NCBI GenBank assembly: GCA_004298555.1
Contig: SCQM01000181.1
Coordinates: 1 to 32,814, forward strand
Direction: 5' to 3'
Source of the DNA: Actinomycetota bacterium
Lineage (GTDB): Bacteria; Actinomycetota; Acidimicrobiia; Acidimicrobiales; Acidimicrobiaceae
Length of the DNA: 32,814 nt
This document shows positions 1-6,493 of the stretch, in pieces. The stretch's first letter is position 1, and every line of letters begins with the position of its first letter. The position numbers and the translations under genes were made by a program. Under the pieces are notes generated by a model. The model was not told the DNA's origin and ran no database searches. It saw nothing but the letters and a program-made list of their open reading frames with translations.

Positions 1-1125
1 GGCACGCCTTACGTTATCCACGCAATTGTTTCTCAAACAGGTGGGGCTTCATTCCTGGGAAGCCGCGAAGCCAAAGCCCTGCAGGGTCTGGCTGCGCTTA
101 CCAACACCCAGGGTGGCATCGATGGCCATCCGCTTCAGATTGATATTCAGGATAATCAGTCAACTCCGCAGACAGCAGTTTCGTATGCTACGAGCCTTAT
201 TAGTTCCAATGTTCCGTTGTTGATGAACGGCTCAATAGTGGCCGTCGATGCCTCGGTTGACGCATTGGCGACACCCAACGGTCCGTTCATCTACGACCTC
301 AGCCCTGGTACTCACCCCAAGGCGGGAAGCATGATTTTCTCAGCCGGAATTTCGACTGCGTTTGACGCGCAGTCTTACTTGACATTTTTGAAGGCCAAAG
401 GGCTCACCAACATAGCCGCTATAACTTCTACCGATGGTAGTGGTGTGGACGGGTTTAACCAGTTGAAGACAACTCTGGCAAAACCGGAATTTTCTTCGTT
501 CAAGTTGCTCACCCATCAGACCTTTGATCCCACAGCTGTAAGCGTGAGTTCTCAGATGTCTGTCATAAAGGCCGCAAAACCGCAGGCTCTGATCGTCTGG
601 ACGACCGGTACGCCGGTGGGCACCGTGTTCCAGGCAATGGCGTCGCTAGGAATGTCTGACTTGCCAACAGTTACAACTGATGGGAACGCCGCCTACTCGG
701 AATTGACGCACTTTGCGTCCATCCTTCCCAAGACGCTCTACTTCCCAACGGCCGCGCTGTATCTGCCGCCCGCCAATATTACCAATGCTGCCGTCAAGGC
801 AAAGGTTCAGGCGTTCGACACTGTTGTCCAGGCCGCGGGCGGACACCCCGGAGATGCTTGGGGACTTTCGTGGGACCCGGCGCAGCTTATAATCGGTGCA
901 ATCCAGAAGCTGGGCATCAAGGCAACCGCGCCGCAGATTCTCAACTACATGGAGAACCTTCATAACGTTGCCGGTGTGTATGGCATTTACAACACATCCG
1001 TCAGTGATCACCGTGGTCTAAGCACGCAGGACGTCTATATGACAGTGTGGAATGGGAGTTCCTTCACTCAGGTCTCAGGTCCAGGCGGAACGCCTTTGGC
1101 CTCGAGTTCCAATGCTGCAGGCTAA
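1..1125 (+). CDS. ABC transporter substrate-binding protein, copy 1 (5' truncated by window)
   Basis: The reading frame is open from base 1 and ends in TAA at 1123-1125, so the start, signal peptide and lipobox lie upstream of the window. The 374 visible residues match copy 2 (1545-2828) without gaps over almost the whole length; by hand I count about 45-50 mostly conservative substitutions. Shared blocks include SREAKAL, DNQSTPQTAVSYA, SPGTHPKAG and DHRGLSTQDVYMTVWNG. The fold looks like the type I periplasmic-binding family used by branched-chain amino-acid/amide/aromatic-acid transporters (Peripla_BP_6); this is recognised from general pattern, not from a search. It would bind its ligand outside the membrane and pass it to a permease; no permease or ATPase gene is in the window. 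An intrinsic terminator follows at 1158-1206, so it is probably the last gene of its transcript. Ligand unknown; an aromatic or branched organic acid is possible from context. Confidence 0.85.
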   Translation, partial: GTPYVIHAIVSQTGGASFLGSREAKALQGLAALTNTQGGIDGHPLQIDIQDNQSTPQTAVSYATSLISSNVPLLMNGSIVAVDASVDALATPNGPFIYDLSPGTHPKAGSMIFSAGISTAFDAQSYLTFLKAKGLTNIAAITSTDGSGVDGFNQLKTTLAKPEFSSFKLLTHQTFDPTAVSVSSQMSVIKAAKPQALIVWTTGTPVGTVFQAMASLGMSDLPTVTTDGNAAYSELTHFASILPKTLYFPTAALYLPPANITNAAVKAKVQAFDTVVQAAGGHPGDAWGLSWDPAQLIIGAIQKLGIKATAPQILNYMENLHNVAGVYGIYNTSVSDHRGLSTQDVYMTVWNGSSFTQVSGPGGTPLASSSNAAG

Positions 1126-1157
1126 TTAAATGATCTGAAATCAGGCATAACTTAGGA

Positions 1158-1206
1158 GGCCGTCTCAGGTGGCCGGGCAACCGGTCATCTGCAGGCGGCC
1201 TTTTTT
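1158..1206 (+). terminator. Intrinsic terminator after substrate-binding protein copy 1
   Basis: A long imperfect hairpin has arms beginning GGCCGTCTCAGG and ending CTGCAGGCGGCC, with a GCAA loop between GGCCGG and CCGG halves, followed by six T residues (1201-1206). It starts 33 bp after the stop codon of copy 1 and reads in the same direction. Confidence 0.8.
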
Positions 1207-1366
1207 GTGTCGGGATATCAGCCGTTTGGACCGACAAGAAATCAACACGGCCGGGTTTTCCTCCGTTTGCATCCTGTGGCTGTCTTGGGCCGGTCAGCGA
1301 GGTTTCCGGGTGTTGGAGCTGGTGTTAGCCGGTCTAGGTGAAAGATTTTCTGTTTTAATGGCAGTT

Positions 1367-1395
1367 TTGCATGCAAAGTCTAGATAAGGTATTCT
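1367..1395 (+). promoter_or_regulatory. Candidate promoter for substrate-binding protein copy 2
   Basis: TTGCAT (1367-1372), a 17-bp spacer and TATTCT (1390-1395) give a weak sigma70-like promoter lying between the two terminators. If used, transcription would begin near 1402 and produce a leader of about 140 nt before the ATG at 1545. The -35 match is only 3 of 6, so this is tentative. Confidence 0.3.
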
Positions 1396-1445
1396 GCATC
1401 CAAGAAGGCCACTCTGGGTTTGATAACTTTTGAGTCCGCGCTTGG

Positions 1446-1490
1446 ATATGAATTTGGCTCCGCGGAAGCGGCGCCGGATTCATATTTTTT
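1446..1490 (+). terminator. Strong intrinsic terminator inside the copy-2 upstream region (possible attenuator)
   Basis: Arms 1446-1463 and 1468-1485 form an 18-bp stem (ATATGAAT at the base pairing with ATTCATAT, then GGC/GCC and CCGC/GCGG) with two G-U pairs, one mismatch and a GGAA tetraloop, followed by a T run to 1490. It lies only 55 bp before the ATG of copy 2, and the upstream gene already has its own terminator. A 7-bp pairing, ATCCAAG (1398-1404) with CTTGGAT (1441-1447), abuts and slightly overlaps its base, and a second compact hairpin (1503-1518) follows. It is either a regulated leader terminator or the end of a short RNA. The rest of the 419-bp gap (1126-1544) shows no gene. 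Confidence 0.75.
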
Positions 1491-1544
1491 GTTGATATAA
1501 GACCCAGTTCGAATTGGGCGGGTCCTAATTTATCGGGGGATGGA

Positions 1545-2828
1545 ATGAAATTCCGTACGGATAAGGCGTCACAAGGACGCAAATGGGGAAAGGGACGTAT
1601 CGTGGTGCTTGGTGTAGCCAGCGCCGCCGTCCTCGCAGCTTGCGGGTCAAGTTCGAGTGCTTCGAGCTCCGCATCAGCTACGTCTAGTTCCTCAGCTAGT
1701 GGAGCAGCATCAGGTACCCCTTATGTGCTTCACGCGATTATTTCTCAGACCGGTGCAGCTTCGTTCTTGGGAAGCCGTGAGGCGAAGGCTTTGCAGGCTC
1801 TGGCTGCACTCACGAACAAGCAGGGCGGAATTGACGGGCATCCTCTTCAAGTTGATGTTCAAGACAACCAGTCGACTCCTCAGACTGCGGTTTCTTATGC
1901 AACCCATCTAGTGGGCAGTAATGTTCCCTTGATTCTCAATGGCTCAGTGGTGGCTGTTGATGCCTCAGTCGATGCGTTGGCTACATCAAATGGGCCGTTT
2001 GTGTATGACTTGAGCCCTGGTACTCACCCCAAGGCGGGGAGCATGATATTTTCTGCTGGTATCTCTACGAAATTCGATGCGCAGTCTTACCTGACCTTTC
2101 TCAAGTCTAAGGGTATTACCAAGATTGCTGCCATAACATCAACGGACGGCAGTGGAGTGGACGGATTCAAGCAGCTACAAGCCACTCTGGCAAAACCGGA
2201 ATTTTCTTCTTTCAAGTTGCTGACTCACCAGACATTTGATCCCACAGCGGTCAATGTCTCTGCTCAGCTTTCAGTTATAAAGGCAGCAAATCCTCAGGCA
2301 CTGATCATCTGGACCACCGGCACACCGTTGGGTACCGTGCTTAATGGGATGGTTTCACTGGGCATGCAGGACATTCCAACCGTTACAACGGATGGCAATG
2401 CGGCCTATTCTGAGCTCACGCACTTCGCTTCAATCCTGCCGAAGACGTTCTATTTCCCAACGGGATCGCTCTATTTGCCACCCGCTGATATTACCAACGC
2501 TGCTGTGAAGGCAAAGGTCCAGGCGTTCGACACTGCAGTTGAAGCCGCCGGTGGGCATCCGGGAGATGCCTGGGGACTTTCATGGGACCCGGCACAGCTG
2601 CTTATCGGTGCAATCCAGAAGCTGGGAGTCAAGGCAACCGCGCCTCAGATTCTCAACTACATGGAGAATCTTCACAACGTGGCTGGAATATTCGGTGTTT
2701 ACAACACTTCTACCAGCGACCACCGCGGTCTAAGCACGCAGGACGTTTACATGACGGTGTGGAATGGAAGTTCGTTCACTCCTGTGTCAGGTCCCGGCGG
2801 AACGCCGTTGTCTGGATCAGCTGGCTAA
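1545..2828 (+). CDS. ABC transporter substrate-binding lipoprotein, copy 2
   Basis: A 427-residue secreted lipoprotein. The N-terminus has basic residues (K2, R4, K7, R12, K13, R18), a hydrophobic stretch at about 19-32 and a lipobox VLAAC with the lipidated cysteine at C33. A Ser/Ala-rich linker (about 35-58) precedes the ligand-binding domain (about 59-427), the type I periplasmic-binding fold seen in branched-chain amino-acid/amide/aromatic acid uptake systems. The start ATG has GGGGGA (1535-1540) as ribosome site. The gene is a tandem duplicate of the truncated copy at 1-1125 and has its own leader and terminator, so the two are probably separate transcripts. No permease is adjacent, so it may serve a transporter encoded upstream or elsewhere. 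The next operon oxidises aromatic rings, so an aromatic acid ligand is a reasonable but untested guess. Confidence 0.9.
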   Translation: MKFRTDKASQGRKWGKGRIVVLGVASAAVLAACGSSSSASSSASATSSSSASGAASGTPYVLHAIISQTGAASFLGSREAKALQALAALTNKQGGIDGHPLQVDVQDNQSTPQTAVSYATHLVGSNVPLILNGSVVAVDASVDALATSNGPFVYDLSPGTHPKAGSMIFSAGISTKFDAQSYLTFLKSKGITKIAAITSTDGSGVDGFKQLQATLAKPEFSSFKLLTHQTFDPTAVNVSAQLSVIKAANPQALIIWTTGTPLGTVLNGMVSLGMQDIPTVTTDGNAAYSELTHFASILPKTFYFPTGSLYLPPADITNAAVKAKVQAFDTAVEAAGGHPGDAWGLSWDPAQLLIGAIQKLGVKATAPQILNYMENLHNVAGIFGVYNTSTSDHRGLSTQDVYMTVWNGSSFTPVSGPGGTPLSGSAG

Positions 2829-2853
2829 CTTCTAAACAGAAACCGCAGATTTG

Positions 2854-2908
2854 GGGTCGTCCCAGGTGCCTGATTCGTTCGGGGTACCTGGGACGACCCT
2901 CTGTTTGT
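2854..2908 (+). terminator. Intrinsic terminator after substrate-binding protein copy 2
   Basis: Arms GGGTCGTCCCAGGTGCC (2854-2870) and its reverse complement with one mismatch (2883-2899) enclose a 12-nt loop. The following TCTGTTTGT is moderately T-rich. The hairpin starts 26 bp after the stop. The very long stem makes it convincing although the T tract is interrupted. Confidence 0.7.
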
Positions 2909-3003
2909 ATTGAAAAGATTCCTGCTAGGATTTGGAAATAGGGGATCCTCGATAGATTCACTTCTGCACGACATTGAAGCATTCTCATGGAATTGGATTC
3001 TCC

Positions 3004-3032
3004 TGGAATCAATGCTTACGTTGGAATCAATG
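3004..3032. repeat. Direct repeat TGGAATCAATG, two copies
   Basis: TGGAATCAATG occurs at 3004-3014 and 3022-3032, starts 18 bp apart, in the 430-bp gap before the Rieske operon. The spacing is near two helical turns, as expected for tandem protein sites, but no binding family is recognised. A related TGGAATTGGAT lies just upstream (about 2988-2998). Confidence 0.4.
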
Positions 3033-3060
3033 TTTGTGGTATCCCGGTCCGTCGCAGGGG

Positions 3061-3117
3061 ATCTGCCATTAGCAGATTGGTCGGCAATGAGCTGGCATCT
3101 GGTAGATCGGCCGACCA
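3061..3117. other. Two adjoining inverted repeats in the Rieske operon upstream region
   Basis: ATCTGC-catta-GCAGAT (3061-3077) is followed immediately by TGGTCGGC (3078-3085) and its perfect complement GCCGACCA (3110-3117) with a 24-nt loop. Together they could form a two-stem RNA or serve as protein sites. The gap 2829-3258 contains these, the terminator, the direct repeats and the palindrome at 3207-3231, but I see no convincing gene in it. Confidence 0.4.
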
Positions 3118-3206
3118 CAGGGTGAGTTTGGTGTTTTCGGATTGCCAGTTATGGAACATATAGGTTTCGGGTACCGGGTATATTTGTAGTAAAAGTGATG
3201 CCAGAG

Positions 3207-3231
3207 ACTACTTCTGCTATACAGAAGTAGT
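3207..3231. promoter_or_regulatory. Perfect palindrome, candidate operator of the dioxygenase operon
   Basis: ACTACTTCTG (3207-3216) and CAGAAGTAGT (3222-3231) are perfect complements around a 5-bp centre CTATA. It lies 28 bp before the ATG of the dioxygenase alpha gene, so a bound repressor could block transcription or, as RNA, a hairpin would sit just ahead of the ribosome site. The IclR-family regulator downstream at 7867-8661 is the nearest candidate binder, by location only. Confidence 0.6.
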
Positions 3232-3258
3232 AAGTTGCTACAGAGATCGGAGCTGAAG

Positions 3259-4659
3259 ATGAACGATCTATCTCAGATGCTTGCTGACGTGAGACGCGGG
3301 ATGATCCCGGCATATGTTTACAACGACGAGGAAGTCTTCAAGCTCGAAAAGGAGCATATTTTTGAACGCTCCTGGATTTTTTTAGCCCATGAATCTGAGA
3401 TTCCCGAGCCAGGCGATTACGTTGTACGGCGCATACTCGAGGACAATTTCATCGTCGCCAGGGACGAGGAAGGCCAAGTCCGCGTCATGTTCAACATGTG
3501 CCTACACAGGGGTATGCAGATTTGCCGCGCTGAGCTGGGGAATGCTTCGCATTTTCGTTGTTCGTATCACGGATGGTCCTACAGAAATGATGGCAAGCTC
3601 GTCGGGCTTCCATTTCACAACGAAGCATACGGTGGCGAGGACGGTTTTAGCAAAAGCGGTCAATCCCTTCTGCCTGCACCTGCGGTGGAGACGTTTAATG
3701 GGCTCATTTTCGCAAATCTTGACCCAAATGCTCAGCCGTTTCGGGAATTTCTGGGCGATTTTGCCTTTTACCTTGATTTCTATACCAGACAGAGCGGGGA
3801 TGGAGTTGAAGTTCGTGGACCTCAGCGTTGGAGGGTAAAATCGAACTGGAAAATAGGCGCGGAAAATGCAGCTGGCGATAGCTATCATACGCCCCAGACT
3901 CATCGAAGCGTCGTGGAGATCGGGCTGTTCCGTGAGCCCACCGGTGCCAAGCGCAAGGAAGGGGCCCTGTACTGGTGTGACAAAGGTGGGGGCACCACTT
4001 ACAAACTTCCCCCAGGTACCTTCAGGGAGCGCTTACGTTATGTCGGTTATACCGACGAGATGATCGATCGCATGGAAAGCTCCTGGTCGTTGGAGCAGAA
4101 GCGCCTCATTAGCGACGATGGTTTCATGATATCCGCTGCAACGCTGTTCCCGAGCTTTTCACTTGTCCACAACTGGCCCAAGGTCGATGCCAATGCAGAC
4201 GATGACGAGGTAGTGCCGTTCATAACCATGCGCGTATGGCAGCCGATAAGCGCAACGGAGACGGAGATTCTCTCCTGGTTCATCGTCGACAAAAATGCTA
4301 CAGAGGAATTCAAGGAGGCATCATACAAGGGTTACCTGATGTGTTTTGGAAGCACTGGAATGTTTGAACAGGACGATGTCGAGAATTGGGTTTCAATCAC
4401 ATCGATCGCCGGTGGTTCGATGGCAAGACGGTTGCTGCTCAATAGCCGCATGGGCCTTACAAGCGCTGACAAGCCTTTAAATACCCCTCTTGCCGACTTT
4501 CATGGGCCTGGCCTGGCCTATGTAGGTTACGGAGAATTTAACCAGCGCGCGCTGCTGAAGGAGTGGGCCGACTGCATAGAGAGACCGCTTGATCAAAAGG
4601 AACAGCTGGCCATGGGTGAGAAAATCCTGGCATCGGGTACGAAAGGCAGAGAAAAGTAA
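3259..4659 (+). CDS. Rieske aromatic-ring-hydroxylating dioxygenase, alpha (catalytic) subunit
   Basis: A 466-residue protein that would add both atoms of O2 to an aromatic ring, giving a cis-dihydrodiol. The Rieske [2Fe-2S] site is C81-x-H83-x17-C101-x2-H104. The catalytic domain holds D207-x2-H210-x4-H215, the two histidines of the mononuclear iron site, with the Asp ligand in the EQDD segment (D372/D373) before VENW, as in naphthalene and biphenyl dioxygenases. Length matches family large subunits (about 440-470). I chose ATG 3259 because GGAG (3249-3252) stands 6 nt ahead; a TTG at 3235 is in frame but overlaps the leader structure. The stop shares one base with the beta-subunit start. 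Substrate cannot be read from the sequence; the downstream dihydrodiol dehydrogenase argues for a dihydroxylating rather than monooxygenating role. Confidence 0.93.
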   Translation: MNDLSQMLADVRRGMIPAYVYNDEEVFKLEKEHIFERSWIFLAHESEIPEPGDYVVRRILEDNFIVARDEEGQVRVMFNMCLHRGMQICRAELGNASHFRCSYHGWSYRNDGKLVGLPFHNEAYGGEDGFSKSGQSLLPAPAVETFNGLIFANLDPNAQPFREFLGDFAFYLDFYTRQSGDGVEVRGPQRWRVKSNWKIGAENAAGDSYHTPQTHRSVVEIGLFREPTGAKRKEGALYWCDKGGGTTYKLPPGTFRERLRYVGYTDEMIDRMESSWSLEQKRLISDDGFMISAATLFPSFSLVHNWPKVDANADDDEVVPFITMRVWQPISATETEILSWFIVDKNATEEFKEASYKGYLMCFGSTGMFEQDDVENWVSITSIAGGSMARRLLLNSRMGLTSADKPLNTPLADFHGPGLAYVGYGEFNQRALLKEWADCIERPLDQKEQLAMGEKILASGTKGREK

Positions 4660-5204
4660 TGGCAATCTCGAGGATTGACACCACGGGAATGAAACCCCTG
4701 TCGTTCGGAGACCCAAGACATCTTGAAGCACATCAATTTTTAGTCGATGAAAGTTACCTCTTGGACGCGCAGCTTTATGATGAGTGGCTTGCAAACTTAA
4801 CCGAGGACATTCATTACAGCGTCCCTGTGCGAGTTACCACTGCACGAAGTTCTGACTTCGATACTTCGCCCGGCATGGCACATTTCGATGATGACATGTA
4901 TTCGCTCAAACTTCGTGTGGCTAGATTTGCGACCGAACACGCATGGACTGAAGATCCGCCGTCAAGGTTGAGGCACTACGTCACAAATGTACGCAGTTTT
5001 GAGACCGTCGCCGCGGAGGAATTGTTCGTCCAATCAGCAACGTTGGTTTTCAGAAGCAGGGGTGACAACAGGGAGCCCGACTTTATATCAGCTACACGCG
5101 AGGATATACTCCGCCGTGAGGGAGGGTCGCTGAAGTTGTCCAGGAGGCTTGTCATCATGGATGAGTCGGTAGTCAGAATGCAGAATTTGGCGATTTTCCT
5201 ATGA
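4659..5204 (+). CDS. Aromatic-ring-hydroxylating dioxygenase, beta subunit
   Basis: A 181-residue protein matching the small subunit of ring-hydroxylating dioxygenases, a SnoaL/NTF2-like cone fold that assembles with alpha as alpha3beta3 and is mainly structural. Supporting segments are the early FLVDESYLLDAQLYDEWL region (about 24-42), where family members carry E-A-x-LLD-x-x-xY-x-x-W-L, and the C-terminal SRRLVIMDESVVRMQNLAIFL end, the usual closing strand pair. It begins at an ATG overlapping the alpha stop (TAATG) and ends overlapping the next gene (ATGA), so translation is probably coupled throughout. Confidence 0.92.
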   Translation: MAISRIDTTGMKPLSFGDPRHLEAHQFLVDESYLLDAQLYDEWLANLTEDIHYSVPVRVTTARSSDFDTSPGMAHFDDDMYSLKLRVARFATEHAWTEDPPSRLRHYVTNVRSFETVAAEELFVQSATLVFRSRGDNREPDFISATREDILRREGGSLKLSRRLVIMDESVVRMQNLAIFL

Positions 5205-5461
5205 AAGATGTCCGATTAGAGCATGCCAACGGCGCTGAGGAGCCGGTTATCGAGCTTGGAAACGAGTTCGCCGAGGTTCAGATCCGCAAGATACATACGC
5301 GAAACGGAGTTCGCCTCCTCATAAGCTCTCCAAAATCCGGGCATTCGATAGCGCTTTGTCCCCTCGAGCTTGAGGCTCTCACCTGGCAGAATCAGGATTC
5401 TCTGTCCCTGCTTATCAACAATCCGTATGGACCAATAGAACAGGTTCAGCTCAATGAGTGA
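5201..5461 (+). CDS. Small conserved-looking protein of unknown function in the dioxygenase operon
   Basis: An 86-residue protein with no signal peptide, membrane segment or cysteine cluster (one cysteine only). The core is rich in beta-prone residues: VQIRKIHTRNGVRLLISSPKS (with R28, H31, R33) followed by GHSIALCPLELEALTWQ. It overlaps the beta subunit by 4 bp (ATGA) and the dehydrogenase by 8 bp, so its product is made with the dioxygenase. I recall similar short proteins beside actinobacterial dioxygenase genes, sometimes named after the dehydrogenase, but it has no nucleotide-binding motif and is far too short to be one. A role in assembly, electron-transfer docking or regulation is possible; none is shown. 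Confidence 0.75.
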   Translation: MKDVRLEHANGAEEPVIELGNEFAEVQIRKIHTRNGVRLLISSPKSGHSIALCPLELEALTWQNQDSLSLLINNPYGPIEQVQLNE

Positions 5462-6242
5462 GGGCTGGCTGCAGGGCCAACGCGCATTGGTAGTCGGAGC
5501 CGGTTCAGGTATTGGCCGCGCCGTGGTGGATGCCTTCATTTCAGAGGGCGCGCGCGTTGCCGTGCTGGAGAAGGATGAGCAAAAATGTAAGGCGCTTTTA
5601 GCCGCGTTGCCAGAGGTGGTCGTTAGTTGCGGCGATGCGACGACGCGCGACGCGAATGATAATGCGGTGGGGGATGCCGTAGACAGCTTCGGCGGACTGG
5701 ACGTTCTTGTCAACTGTGTAGGAATCTTTGACTTCTATCGTGGATTATCGGATTTGGACTCAGACATAATTGACCAGGCTTTTGACGAGATCTTTGCGGT
5801 GAATGTAAAGAGCCATATTCATTCGGTAAAGGCTGCCCTGCCTGCGCTAAGGGAGTCAAAAGGCAACATAATTCTCACCGAATCGACCTCAGCATATTTT
5901 CCAGGCCGGGGCGGGGTTCTTTACGTGTCCTCGAAGTTTGCGGTGCGTGGCCTCGTCGTTGCCCTTGCCAATGAATTGGCGCCCGATATTCGTGTGAATG
6001 GGGTTGCTCCAGGCGGCACGCTGAATACCGACCTCAGGGGCCTTGGCGCCCTGGGCTTGGAGTCCCGCAGACTCAACGACACACCAGGTCGGGAGGCTGA
6101 ACTTGCCGGAAGGGTACCATTGAAGGTTGCTCTTTCTGGATCTGACCACGCCTGGAGTTATGTATTCCTAGCATCGGAGAGATCTAGAGGAATCTCGGGC
6201 GGTGTAATCCATCCTGACGGTGGAATAGCAATCAAATCCTGA
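5454..6242 (+). CDS. cis-Dihydrodiol dehydrogenase, short-chain dehydrogenase/reductase family
   Basis: A 262-residue classical SDR that would oxidise the cis-dihydrodiol made by the dioxygenase to a catechol with NAD+. The dinucleotide motif GAGSGIG (15-21) opens the Rossmann fold, NCVG (87-90) is the NAG-type structural motif, and S144, Y157 and K161 form the catalytic set. The stretch around FPGRGGVLY and the following RVNGVAPGGTLNTDLRG match the biphenyl/benzene cis-diol dehydrogenase (BphB) subgroup better than general SDRs. It ends in HPDGG, the usual C-terminal motif. The start ATG lies inside the end of the 86-aa gene (8-bp overlap). Confidence 0.9.
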   Translation: MSEGWLQGQRALVVGAGSGIGRAVVDAFISEGARVAVLEKDEQKCKALLAALPEVVVSCGDATTRDANDNAVGDAVDSFGGLDVLVNCVGIFDFYRGLSDLDSDIIDQAFDEIFAVNVKSHIHSVKAALPALRESKGNIILTESTSAYFPGRGGVLYVSSKFAVRGLVVALANELAPDIRVNGVAPGGTLNTDLRGLGALGLESRRLNDTPGREAELAGRVPLKVALSGSDHAWSYVFLASERSRGISGGVIHPDGGIAIKS

Positions 6243-6298
6243 ATAAGAAACAAGAAGACCGCTGTCTAACATAAAAATACAGAAAAGGAGAAAAGACT

Positions 6299-6493
6299 TT
6301 GCCAGTAATAAAGGCCGATCTGGATCTCTGTCAAGGATACGCAAATTGCGTGATGGAGGCACCGAAATTCTTTGATATAAGCGATGATGGCGTTGTGGTT
6401 GTCCTGCAGGAGGAATTCGCTGAAGAGAACAGAGCTAAGGTGGAAGCCGCCGTACGGAGCTGCCCGGTGTCGGCACTACGGATCGAGGAATAG
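6299..6493 (+). CDS. [3Fe-4S]-type ferredoxin of the dioxygenase system
   Basis: A 64-residue ferredoxin with C11-x5-C17 and a late C55-P56, and no further cysteine in the usual second position of the motif: the three-cysteine pattern of [3Fe-4S] ferredoxins (Fer4_13/Fer4_15 type) common in actinobacteria beside P450s and phthalate/PAH dioxygenases. It would carry single electrons from the reductase at 6493-7716 to the Rieske centre. The start is a TTG with AAGGAG (6285-6290) eight bases ahead. A 56-bp A-rich spacer separates it from the dehydrogenase, and its stop overlaps the reductase start by one base. Confidence 0.9.
   Translation: MPVIKADLDLCQGYANCVMEAPKFFDISDDGVVVVLQEEFAEENRAKVEAAVRSCPVSALRIEE

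Noticed and set aside
646-1011. Minus-strand open frame inside substrate-binding protein copy 1
   Set aside because: Copy 2 conserves the plus-strand protein, while this frame has no recognisable content.
3235-3258. TTG start for the dioxygenase alpha gene
   Set aside because: ATG 3259 has a properly spaced GGAG and family N-termini begin near there; the TTG is only four bases from the palindrome.
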